NCBI RefSeq assembly: GCF_014132155.1 | Contig: NZ_BLJQ01000005.1 | Span: forward strand, 215,114 to 279,113 | Source: Gluconobacter sp. Gdi | Lineage (GTDB): Bacteria > Pseudomonadota > Alphaproteobacteria > Acetobacterales > Acetobacteraceae | Direction of reading: 5' to 3' | Length of the DNA: 64,000 nucleotides | Shown here: piece after piece, positions 45,198 through 53,725 of the stretch | Layout: every line of letters starts with the position of its first letter | Numbering within the stretch: position 1 is the stretch's first letter | The notes under the pieces: model-generated | Seen by the model: the letters and a program-made list of their open reading frames with translations, nothing else | What the model was told of the DNA's origin: nothing | The model's database searches: none | Program-made: the position numbers and the translations under genes

Positions 45198-45998
45198 TCA
45201 ATATGGAAGGTGTGCCTGGTCTGGATCCATGGAGAATTTCCATGCCCGACGCGGGCCGGCCATCACATTGAGATAGTAAAGGTCAAAACCATGCGGCGCC
45301 CCGACAGGATGATACCCTTTCGGAACCATAACCGTATCGCGATTGGATATGGCCATGGCCTCATCCAGCGATCCGTCTTTGGTATAAACACGCTGTAAAG
45401 CGAAGCCACTTCCCCGTTTCAAGCGATGATAATACGTTTCCTCAAGATAGGTCTCATTGGGGAAATCGTCTGTATCATGCTTGTGTGGTGGATAGCTGGA
45501 CCAGTGGCCACCAGGGGTAATTACCTCTACGACCAGAAGCGTTTCCGCTGGTGCAGTATCCGGCAGGATATTCCGGATAAACCGCTCGTTTGTCCCGGTT
45601 CCGCGAGCAACTTCGCCAGCCTCATCGGGAGGAATAAGCCGTGCAGGGTATTTGCCGGACGCGGGTGAGCGGCAAACTGCCAATTCAACATCCGTCTCGG
45701 CTTCCGCCCGCCAGATTGTCCCCGGAGGAAGATATACGGACCATGGAAGCCCATCAAATGGACTCATCCGTTCTCCAATCAAACCGAAATCCTGCTCCGC
45801 ACCTTCGATACGTGCACGACCGCTCACGAGAACAAGACAGACCTCAGTACGATCCGTAGGTTCAGAAACCGTTTCACCAGCCTTGAGTGACATCACTTCA
45901 AAACCAATGTAGTCCCAACCCGCTTTCTCCGGCGTCAGATTGATGATCCGGCAGTTTTCATCGCGAGGGTGAGCGTGAATCAGGAGGCGCGAAGACAT
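45198..45998 (-). CDS. iolB: 5-deoxy-glucuronate isomerase
   Basis: A 266-residue bicupin enzyme that converts 5-deoxy-glucuronate to 2-deoxy-5-keto-gluconate in inositol catabolism. Metal-site and family motifs are visible: WSSYPPHKHDTDDFPNETYLEE split as WSSYPPHKHD and ETYLEETYYH, and the C-terminal YYLNVMAGPRRAW. The start overlaps the iolE end by 19 nt. Confidence 0.95.
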   Translation of the reverse strand: MSSRLLIHAHPRDENCRIINLTPEKAGWDYIGFEVMSLKAGETVSEPTDRTEVCLVLVSGRARIEGAEQDFGLIGERMSPFDGLPWSVYLPPGTIWRAEAETDVELAVCRSPASGKYPARLIPPDEAGEVARGTGTNERFIRNILPDTAPAETLLVVEVITPGGHWSSYPPHKHDTDDFPNETYLEETYYHRLKRGSGFALQRVYTKDGSLDEAMAISNRDTVMVPKGYHPVGAPHGFDLYYLNVMAGPRRAWKFSMDPDQAHLPY

Positions 45999-46882
45999 GA
46001 CATGTGCCCCGTCTGTGAGAGGATATTCACCAGATGATTCCGGCCCATCCGAGCGTAAGTCAGAGGGCTGATTTCTTCCGAATACTGTTCGGCTTCAAGA
46101 ACGACCCAGCCGTAATATTCAGGGATTTCCGAAAATACCTTGGCGTAGTCGATACAACCATCTCCGGGAACGGTAAAAACGTCTCCCATGACTGCCTGCA
46201 GAAAACTCCAGTCTTCCCTATCCGCCTTGGCTCGCTTTTCTGGTCGCAGATCCTTCACATGCACGTGCCGGATACGATTACGATAAACTTTCGCCAGTTC
46301 TGCAGGATCTGAACCTCCCCACAGAGCGTGCCCGGTATCAAGAAGCAATTTTACGGACGGCCCTGTCAAACGCATCAAGTCATCGATATCCTGCCGGGAC
46401 TGCACAACAGTGCCCATGTGATGATGATAAACGAAATCCAGGCCTTCAGCAGCGACAGCATCCGCCATGAGCGTCATGCGGCGTCCGAATTCCAGCCACG
46501 CCTCATTTTCCAGAACAGGCCGACGGGAAAGCGGAATGCTGACATCCGAGTGAATGGCATTAGATGTTTCCGCGGCGATAAAAACGGGAGCACCCAGCGC
46601 CTTAAGAACCTGAAGATGCGGCTGCATGCGCTCAATTTCTTCTTCGGCACTCCGGATCAGAAGCTCTGTCGAATACCATCCGGAAACCAGCTTCAAGCCA
46701 TAGGACGTGAGCACTGTCTCCAGTTCAGACGCCGTTCTGGGAAACTTGTTCCCTAGTTCCATTCCTTCAATACCTGCCTCTCGCGCTTCGGAAAGACAGG
46801 TTTCCAGAGAAATTTTTCCACCCAGAAACGGCATGTCGTCGTTACTCCAGATGATCGGGTTGGCACCAATTCTAACAGACAT
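45980..46882 (-). CDS. iolE: myo-Inosose-2 dehydratase
   Basis: About 300 residues from the ATG at 46882 (MSVRIGANPIIWSNDDMP), which has GGGAG upstream. It is an AP-endonuclease-2/xylose-isomerase-type TIM barrel that removes water from 2-keto-myo-inositol. The family start IGANPIxWSNDD and the metal-site segments VYHHHMGTVVQ, LLLDTGHALWGG, HVHVKDLRP and WVVLEAEQ are present. It lies between iolD and iolB. Confidence 0.95.
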   Translation of the reverse strand: MSVRIGANPIIWSNDDMPFLGGKISLETCLSEAREAGIEGMELGNKFPRTASELETVLTSYGLKLVSGWYSTELLIRSAEEEIERMQPHLQVLKALGAPVFIAAETSNAIHSDVSIPLSRRPVLENEAWLEFGRRMTLMADAVAAEGLDFVYHHHMGTVVQSRQDIDDLMRLTGPSVKLLLDTGHALWGGSDPAELAKVYRNRIRHVHVKDLRPEKRAKADREDWSFLQAVMGDVFTVPGDGCIDYAKVFSEIPEYYGWVVLEAEQYSEEISPLTYARMGRNHLVNILSQTGHMSCLRAS

Positions 46883-46927
46883 TGAAGACTCCCGGCCTTC
46901 CCTGAAGGCCACACATCCTGTGCAGTT

Positions 46928-48784
46928 TTAGTTTCCGATGCGCTGTCCCATGCGCAAGCGTTCATAGGTTGCACGCGCATCCCGAACCGATTCACGCGAT
47001 GACACTTCCGGGACCGCAACGTCCCACCATGTTCCACCGTCATCAGTGATTGCCTTGGGGTCAGTATCAATAACGATCACTGTTGTACGATCTGCAGTTC
47101 TTGCCCGCTGCACGGCTTCCGAAAGCTCCGCAGTTCCCGAGACTTTTTCTGCGCGGGCACCAAGCCCCTGCGCCAGCTGGATAAAATCAATTTCCGGCGT
47201 CACGACCTGTGTACAATTTTCCAGAAGGTTATTGAACGGCGCACCGCCGACTGCCTGCTGAAGCCTATTGATGCAGCCATAACCCTGATTATTAAGGAGA
47301 ACGACCGTCAGCTTCTGGCCCAGCATCACGGAAGTTGCGATTTCGGAATTTAGCATGAGGTAAGAACCATCACCGAGCATAACAGTCACATGCCTGTCAG
47401 GCTCCGCCATCTTCACGCCAATCGCACCTGCCAGCTCATACCCCATGCAGGAAAAGCCGTATTCCATGTGGTATCCACCTGGCATCCCGGGACGCCAGTG
47501 CTTCTGGAGCTCCGCTGGCAATCCTCCGGCAGCACACACAACAATATCGCTCGGCTGGGCCATGCGCTGCACCGCCCCCACCACTTGTGCATCACTGGGT
47601 AGGGTTTCCTGCCTGACAGAGGGCTCGGCCTGATAGCCCAGAGAGCTCTCAGACCATGTTGCAAGAGCGTTTCTGGCCTTCTGCATCCAGTCAGGGTCAG
47701 CTTTCCATTCTGCAAGATAACTTTCCAGCGCCCGCAATCCTACGCGGGCATCCGCCACAAGTGGGGTTGCGAGATGCTTGGTCGCATCGGCTACCTGCAC
47801 GTTTAAAGTCACGATCTTTACGGATGGATTACGGAACATCCCCCAGGACCCCGTAGTAAAATCCTGAAGACGGGTCCCGACAGCAATAATAAGATCCGCT
47901 TCTTCCGCAAGGTCGTTGGCTGCAGATGTACCAGCCACACCAAGACCTCCCATATTCAACGGATGATCAGGAGACAGAGAGGATTTCCCCGCCTGAGTTT
48001 CGCCAGACGGAACCCCATGTCGGGTACAGAACTCCGCTAACGCCTGCTCCGCGCCAGAATAAAGGGTTCCCCCACCTGCAATCACCAGCGGTTTACTGGA
48101 TGCACGGATGAGCTCCGCCGCTTCCATCAACTCACGTTCATCAGGTTGAACCCGACGAATACGGTGAATACGCTCGACGAAGAAGCTTTCCGGATAATCG
48201 AAGGCTTCTGCCTGAACATCCTGACAAAGAGATAGTGTGACTGGACCGCATTCGGCAGGATCAGTCAGAACCGTCATGGCACGATTGAACGCCGGGATGA
48301 TCTGCTCTGGCCGTGTTATACGGTCAAAATAGCTCGACACTGACCGGAACGCATCATTTGCACTGACTGTACCGTCGCTAAAATCCTCGATCTGCTGAAG
48401 CACAGGATCCGGAATACGATTGGCAAACACATCGCCTGGTAAAAGCAGCAGCGGCAAGCGATTGACATGAGCCACAGCCGCCCCCGTCACCATATTCAAG
48501 GCACCAGGCCCAATAGAACTCGTGCAGGCCATCGCACGGCGCCGACGAGATGCTTTGGCAAAGGCCGTCGCAATATGCGTCATACCCTGCTCATTATGGG
48601 CACGCCAGGTAACCAGGTCATTCTTGGCCTCGTGTAATGCCTCTCCGAGGCCCGCCACATTGCCATGCCCGAAAATTGCCCATACTCCGGCAAAAAACGG
48701 CTCTATTCGGCCATCTATTTCAGTCTTCTGTGCGGCCATGGCGCGCACTAATGCCTGAGCCATAGTCAGGCGTATCGTTTTCAT
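46928..48784 (-). CDS. iolD: 3D-(3,5/4)-trihydroxycyclohexane-1,2-dione hydrolase (ThDP-dependent)
   Basis: A 618-residue ThDP enzyme of the acetolactate-synthase fold that opens the inositol-derived ring to 5-deoxy-glucuronate. Catalytic Glu65 is in HNEQGM (63-68). The central domain covers about 215-350. The C-terminal ThDP/Mg motif is GDGSYLMLN followed by LNNQGYG (around 445-475). GGAAGGAT precedes the ATG at 48784. Length matches the family. Confidence 0.96.
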   Translation of the reverse strand: MKTIRLTMAQALVRAMAAQKTEIDGRIEPFFAGVWAIFGHGNVAGLGEALHEAKNDLVTWRAHNEQGMTHIATAFAKASRRRRAMACTSSIGPGALNMVTGAAVAHVNRLPLLLLPGDVFANRIPDPVLQQIEDFSDGTVSANDAFRSVSSYFDRITRPEQIIPAFNRAMTVLTDPAECGPVTLSLCQDVQAEAFDYPESFFVERIHRIRRVQPDERELMEAAELIRASSKPLVIAGGGTLYSGAEQALAEFCTRHGVPSGETQAGKSSLSPDHPLNMGGLGVAGTSAANDLAEEADLIIAVGTRLQDFTTGSWGMFRNPSVKIVTLNVQVADATKHLATPLVADARVGLRALESYLAEWKADPDWMQKARNALATWSESSLGYQAEPSVRQETLPSDAQVVGAVQRMAQPSDIVVCAAGGLPAELQKHWRPGMPGGYHMEYGFSCMGYELAGAIGVKMAEPDRHVTVMLGDGSYLMLNSEIATSVMLGQKLTVVLLNNQGYGCINRLQQAVGGAPFNNLLENCTQVVTPEIDFIQLAQGLGARAEKVSGTAELSEAVQRARTADRTTVIVIDTDPKAITDDGGTWWDVAVPEVSSRESVRDARATYERLRMGQRIGN

Positions 48785-48808
48785 GGGGATATCCTTCCGG
48801 GCATTCGC

Positions 48809-50731
48809 TCAGGCTGCACTCTGATGAGGCAGAGGACGCCCCCTGCTTTGCCAAGCCACTACAAAATGCTCGAAACGACGCGCCAACTCGTCACGAGCCT
48901 CATTGTCCGACATCTGGCCAGCCAACCACGCCCGGGCCGTGTCACTGAAAATGGTCCGCCCGATTGCAAAACCCTTGACCCAGGGTGTTGCTGTCGTCTT
49001 GTGGAATGACTCTTCAAGTTCCGAGACCGGAGCGTCCAGTCCGAGAAGCAAAATGCCCCGGCAGAACGGATCACGCTGTTCAATAACCTCGCCGATCTTT
49101 TTCCACGCAGCTTCGGAGGGCTGTGACTCCAGTTTCCACCAGTCTGGCTGAATGCCGATGTCATAGAGCCGCTCAAGCACGCAAGAGACAGTATCCGTCT
49201 TGAGTTCACCGTGCCTTCCAGCAATAATTTCCAGCAACAACTCCCGCCCTTGCAAACGACATGCCTCATAAGCGCGGCGGAGTTCACGTTCCTGCCGGAG
49301 TTTCAGATCGTCGCTGTCGTCCGGATGGTAAAAACAGAGACATTTGATGATCTGATCCTTCGGCCATTCGATGAGCGACGTACCCAAGCTGCCCTGCCCT
49401 TCAAAATCCAGCGGCCTTGAGCCGGTTTTTTCAATAGGACGTGCTGTCCAGAGGCCATTTTCCGCCGCTTGGAACAAAGCATCCTGACCATACCGACCGT
49501 CCATGAAGACCCCGAAACCTTCCCGCCCCTTCGCGACCTTCGCCGCTGCTTCGACAGCCAGGATCTTGAAACGGGCAATCCTACTGGATGGTGCTCCGGC
49601 TGCGGTGGCCATCTCTTCAAGCTGAACCCTATGATCACAGGCCAAGGCCATGACCGGAAAGGCTTGCTCTGTGCGGGTTGTAACCCAATGAAGATGGTTC
49701 AGAGCTTTATCATATCTCAGGGCCCTGTAAGTCGATCCGTGTGAAAGGAAATATTCGAGCTCTTTCCAGCTTGGGATTTCAGACGAGCAGAGCAGACGCG
49801 AAACAGCAAAAGCACCACAGGCATTTGCATATCGGCAGCATTCCGATAGGGGCTCATCTTTCAGCCAGCCACGTAGGAAGCCGGACATGAATGCGTCCCC
49901 CGCGCCAAGCGTATTATAGACTTCCACAGGAAAACCAGGGCCGCTGATACCTTCCTCAAGACTGCCAGGTATTTCGCCGTCAAAAACGACACATCCCATA
50001 GGCCCACGCTTGCAAACAATCGTGGCGTCTGACACCGAACGGATATTCCGGATGGCCTCCAACGTCTCTTCGCTACCACCCGCAATATGAAGCTCTTCTT
50101 CCGTGCCAACAATCAGATCGCAATCCGGAAGAATGTCCTGCAAATGAGATGTCACATTCTCAGAACGAACGTAGCGGGCTTCGCCGTCCCCGATCCCAGC
50201 CAGTCCCCAGAGGTTCGGCCGATAATCCACATCGAAAGCAATACGACCACCGGCCTGTCGGATCAGACGCATTGCCTTACGTTGTGCTGCGGCAGACCCA
50301 GATTGGGCAAAATGTGTTCCGGTTACGACAATTGCCCGCGCGCGCTGGATAAAGGCCGGATCAATATCGTCTTCATTCAATGCAGCATCTGCGCAATCTG
50401 TCCGATAGAATAGTAGCGGAAAACTTTCCCTATTTTTGACGCCCAGAATCGCTAAAGCAGTAAACCGGTCCGGATCTGTATGAATTCCTTCAATCGCCAC
50501 ACCTTCACGCTTCATCTGCTCCTGAATAAAGCGTCCAAAATGCTCGTTCCCGACGCGGGTAATGATGCCGGATTTCAATCCAAGACGCGCCGTTCCGATT
50601 GCAATATTGGCCGGACACCCCCCGACCGCCTTGCTAAAACTGGCCATGTCTTCAAGCCGACTACCTATCTGCTGTCCGTAAAGGTCCACGGACGCGCGAC
50701 CAATGGTGATAACATCAAGATCTGTAGACAT
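48809..50731 (-). CDS. iolC: 5-dehydro-2-deoxygluconokinase fused to DUF2090 aldolase-like domain
   Basis: A 640-residue protein starting at the ATG at 50731 (MSTDLDVITIGRAS). Residues 1 to about 325 are a PfkB-family sugar kinase: FSKAVGGCPANIAIG near the N-terminus and the anion-hole motif NTLGAGDAFMSGF near 280. Residues about 335-635 are a DUF2090 domain, linked in other organisms to the IolJ-type aldolase step (MALACDHRVQLEEMA begins it). One polypeptide may therefore phosphorylate 2-deoxy-5-keto-gluconate and then split it. Being the first inositol gene after the divergent operator, it should be induced first. Confidence 0.93.
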   Translation of the reverse strand: MSTDLDVITIGRASVDLYGQQIGSRLEDMASFSKAVGGCPANIAIGTARLGLKSGIITRVGNEHFGRFIQEQMKREGVAIEGIHTDPDRFTALAILGVKNRESFPLLFYRTDCADAALNEDDIDPAFIQRARAIVVTGTHFAQSGSAAAQRKAMRLIRQAGGRIAFDVDYRPNLWGLAGIGDGEARYVRSENVTSHLQDILPDCDLIVGTEEELHIAGGSEETLEAIRNIRSVSDATIVCKRGPMGCVVFDGEIPGSLEEGISGPGFPVEVYNTLGAGDAFMSGFLRGWLKDEPLSECCRYANACGAFAVSRLLCSSEIPSWKELEYFLSHGSTYRALRYDKALNHLHWVTTRTEQAFPVMALACDHRVQLEEMATAAGAPSSRIARFKILAVEAAAKVAKGREGFGVFMDGRYGQDALFQAAENGLWTARPIEKTGSRPLDFEGQGSLGTSLIEWPKDQIIKCLCFYHPDDSDDLKLRQERELRRAYEACRLQGRELLLEIIAGRHGELKTDTVSCVLERLYDIGIQPDWWKLESQPSEAAWKKIGEVIEQRDPFCRGILLLGLDAPVSELEESFHKTTATPWVKGFAIGRTIFSDTARAWLAGQMSDNEARDELARRFEHFVVAWQSRGRPLPHQSAA

Positions 50732-50847
50732 CGCAGGATCCACCTTCATCGTGTCTGAACATTCCCCGACATGCGGAATATTTGTTCTATTCCCACACTC
50801 TGTGATGAGCCTGCAATCTGATTCTCAGTTAAATATATCACTTTATG

Positions 50848-50870
50848 ATGATATATGTCATACGTATCAT
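50848..50870. promoter_or_regulatory. Palindromic candidate operator between iolC and the RpiR regulator
   Basis: ATGATA and TATCAT flank an 11-nt centre that is itself nearly symmetric (TATGTCATACG), in an AT-rich stretch of the 315-nt divergent region. Placement between the inositol operon and its probable regulator gene suggests binding by that regulator. No -35/-10 was fixed with confidence. Confidence 0.5.
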
Positions 50871-51046
50871 GTTATATATCTCATTGTTCCGTCTTTTTGT
50901 GAGATTGAGAGCCCAATCTTCAGTAAGTATGGAATATATGTTCTCTTTGGAAATGCAGACGTTTTCATAGCTTTCGTCTAAGATTTCCCAGCGGAAAAAC
51001 CATCGCCTTAACAATGCACATAAGATGGCAAGGAAGGCTTGACTAA

Positions 51047-51868
51047 ATGACCATGACTGACCGGTATCAAACTTTCTCCGATGAACTGGGAAAACGCTAT
51101 ACTTCGCTCCCCCCGCGCCTAAAACAGCTTGCTGATGTGGTTTCCAGCAATCCTGACGACATTGCACACTGGACCGTCAGCATTCTTGCGCATCATGCCA
51201 ATGTTCAGCCCTCTACGGTCGTCCGCTTCTCAAGGACTTTCGGTTTTCAAGGGTATTCAGATTTCCAGGCAATTTTTAGGGAAAGGCTTCGCGGATTAGC
51301 TTCATCCTACCCTGAGCGCCTGCAGGCACTGCAGAGCCCTGACGATACTGCACATTCCACAATTAATTTGTTAACCGGCTTCCACCGCGCAGCAGTTACG
51401 TCCCTGAACAGCCTCCAGGAAAAGACAAACCCAGCCCTTCTTGATAAGGCAGTCGATATTCTGGCGAATGCCCGATGCATTCATATTCTTGGCCTCAGAC
51501 GCTCTATGCCAGTCGCGCGCTATTTCGCTTATCTACTGACAAAAATGGGCATTTCCCATCAGGTTATTGGCACGGAGAGTGGCATGGAAGACGAGGCACT
51601 TCTTTCCGCAACACCGTCAGATGCAGCACTTATTATCAGCTACGCAGCGTATGCCCAAAAAACAGTAGAGCTGTTCACCAAATTCGAAGAGCGAAAAGTG
51701 CCTATCGTTTCTATGACTGACAATAAAAATAGCCCGATTATACCGAAATCAGGAGTATGGATTCAAGTAACTGAAGCCGATTTCCATGGATTCCGCTCCA
51801 ATGCTGCTTCAGTTGTGATGATCATGACGCTCGCCATGGCAATCGGAAACTACCGGAGGAATTTATAG
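51047..51868 (+). CDS. RpiR/MurR-family transcriptional regulator, probable inositol regulator
   Basis: A 273-residue regulator with an N-terminal HTH_6 domain (about 10-85; ILAHHANVQPSTVVRFSRTF) and a C-terminal SIS sugar-phosphate-binding domain (about 120-255; CIHILGLRRSMPVARYFAYL, DAALIISYAAYAQ). GGAAGG precedes the ATG at 51047. It is divergent from iolC. RpiR-type IolR proteins in proteobacteria repress iol genes and respond to phosphorylated inositol intermediates. Confidence 0.92.
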   Translation: MTMTDRYQTFSDELGKRYTSLPPRLKQLADVVSSNPDDIAHWTVSILAHHANVQPSTVVRFSRTFGFQGYSDFQAIFRERLRGLASSYPERLQALQSPDDTAHSTINLLTGFHRAAVTSLNSLQEKTNPALLDKAVDILANARCIHILGLRRSMPVARYFAYLLTKMGISHQVIGTESGMEDEALLSATPSDAALIISYAAYAQKTVELFTKFEERKVPIVSMTDNKNSPIIPKSGVWIQVTEADFHGFRSNAASVVMIMTLAMAIGNYRRNL

Positions 51869-51995
51869 ATCATTTTCGCTATTTTTTAATTCGGATCTCA
51901 TAACACAACGCTGATCTCAAAAAATTTGTCCGATACGATAGAAGAATGTACCTCAAGTCGAGAGCAAAGGCTGCCACATCCAAAAAGAACCTAGC

Positions 51996-52309
51996 TCAGT
52001 TGCCCTGCATCCAGCGTTCAGATTCTATATGAGACACCGCCCCTCTCTGCCGGAATAGGCACGCAAAAACATCTGTGTCAGCCCGAAAATCATCCAGTTG
52101 ATCCACACCTGAACCAACAGAAAAGAGCACTTCAAGATTGGGAAAAACCTCTGCCAGATTTTCCGGTGGCTGCCACGCGGCCAGATAGCGAACCTTCTGC
52201 GGATCTCCGGTTCTGGCCAAACATGAAACGCAAGCTCAGGCAGTTCGCTAGCGAACATTGGCCTCCACAGACGTGCACGCTCTTCAGTAGATTTCAGCAC
52301 AAAAGACAC
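51996..52309 (-). pseudogene. Truncated, frameshifted 2-hydroxyacid dehydrogenase (GhrA-like) remnant
   Basis: About 100 codons of an enzyme that normally has roughly 310. One frame reads MSFVLKSTEERARLWRPMF to FHVWPE. After loss of one A (TGGCCAGAA-CCGGAGAT) the next frame continues with TGDPQKVRYLAAWQPPENLA and LEVLFSVGSGVDQLDDF, the N-terminal region of glyoxylate/hydroxypyruvate reductase A. The nucleotide-binding and catalytic domains are missing. It lies 11 nt after the GNAT gene. Confidence 0.8.
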
Positions 52310-52320
52310 TTCAATAATCC

Positions 52321-53196
52321 TTAACCAAGAGCCTGACTGGTCAGAGCAAAATATTGCGGAGCACTGTCAGAGATCACCACAGGCTCGGTCGACATTGTGT
52401 TGACGACGTCCACGCGGATTAGCCCCATTTCATCCAGCCAGCCTGAGAGACCAGATGAAGTCGGCGTATCAATTCTGATAAATTCTCCACCATACGTACC
52501 AATCCAATGAGAAATGAGCGCCTTAGCCTGCTCTGTCGTTTCCGCTGCAACAGGACCAATCAACCATCCCCACCCGAACCGACGGCAGAACGAGTATCCC
52601 CGGATCCCCTCTTCCGTATCGATCACCACACCTTTGGCGCTCTGCACCAGTTCTTCAACAAGTGCAGATCGATCCATCCCAGTAGCGGCCCTGTCGAACG
52701 TTATGAGATCCTGAAGATCATACTGAACAACCGGCCGCAGCCGCTGGCCCGCCTCAAGAGCGATAATGGGAGAAGACACACCATTACCCTGATGCTGCTC
52801 CACAATCCCCGTCGGAACAAAACCCAGTTTTTCATAGAGCGGCTGCCCAGCAGGCGTCGCGTTAAGGGATATTGAACGGCCAGGAAGAAGCCTGCGCACC
52901 GTTGTCAGCATGTTTGTGCCGATGCCGTGCCCTTGCCATGCACCATTGACGATAATCAGCCCAACTGTGGCGTGACGTTCCCCAAATGACCACCACATAA
53001 TGGTGCCAATGATTTCTCCACTTTCCAGTGTCGCCACTAACCCATGACCAAGACGCAGCATGAAATACCAGTCTTCAAGACGGTGTGGCCACCCCAATAC
53101 CTTTGAAAGACCCGATGCAGCCCCCAGATCTTCCTCGGTCATACTCCGGAGGTTAATGGCCGTCTGTTCACGTACATTCGCATTTTCCAGGCTCAT
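52321..53196 (-). CDS. GNAT-family N-acetyltransferase with second GNAT-like domain
   Basis: A 291-residue protein. The N-terminal GNAT fold (about 15-140) has the acetyl-CoA motif VNGAWQGHGIGTNML (near 83-97). The C-terminal half resembles the Acetyltransf_18/DUF1248-type domain often paired with it. Substrate unknown. The start overlaps the end of the broken Lrp gene (ATGA), so it was probably the partner of that regulator. Both flanking genes are broken but this one is intact. Confidence 0.85.
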   Translation of the reverse strand: MSLENANVREQTAINLRSMTEEDLGAASGLSKVLGWPHRLEDWYFMLRLGHGLVATLESGEIIGTIMWWSFGERHATVGLIIVNGAWQGHGIGTNMLTTVRRLLPGRSISLNATPAGQPLYEKLGFVPTGIVEQHQGNGVSSPIIALEAGQRLRPVVQYDLQDLITFDRAATGMDRSALVEELVQSAKGVVIDTEEGIRGYSFCRRFGWGWLIGPVAAETTEQAKALISHWIGTYGGEFIRIDTPTSSGLSGWLDEMGLIRVDVVNTMSTEPVVISDSAPQYFALTSQALG

Positions 53197-53696
53197 AACG
53201 AACGCTCCGTGTTTCTGGTAAGACTTTCGATCAGAAATGCAGGCTTCAGAATGGGAGATTTTATAACAATATAACTAAAGTACTTCTCGATACCGATATT
53301 CTGATCCAGAAGAGCTTCGATTGTTTCATGATAATGATCAATGTTTCTGACCATGAATTTCAGAAGGTAATCGTACCCACCACTGATAAGATGCGCCTCC
53401 ACCAGAGATTCCACTTTCTGCATTGCAGTCTCAAAGCGAAAAAATCATCCCTTCTGTGATCTGACAGTGTGACCTCTGTAAAGACAGTCATGACGCTCGA
53501 GATTTTTTGCAGGGCAATCTGCGCCCCATATCCCACAATGTAACCGGCTGCTTCCAGCCGCTTGACGCGGATCAGACATGGACTGGCAGACAGAACCAAC
53601 GCGGTTTGCCAGTTCCACATTGGTCAGCCGGCCGTTCTTCTGCAGCTGAGCAAGGATTTTAAGATCAATACGATCAAGCTTGGGCGCGATTGCCAT
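53193..53696 (-). pseudogene. Lrp/AsnC-family regulator, double frameshift
   Basis: The complete Lrp/AsnC protein is spread over three frames. MAIAPKLDRIDLKILAQLQ to ANRVG is the start. After an extra T (GTTGGT-T-CTGTCT) a second frame reads LSASPCLIRVKRLEAAGYIV to SDHRRDDFF. After loss of one T in a six-T run a third reads ETAMQKVESLVEAHLISGG to the end. One insertion and one deletion, both near T runs, leave total length normal. This is either a recent pseudogene or two sequencing/assembly errors. It would have a HTH (about 1-60) and a RAM ligand domain. Confidence 0.88.
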
Positions 53697-53725
53697 AAGT
53701 CAGGCCATTTTCTCTTCAACGACGG

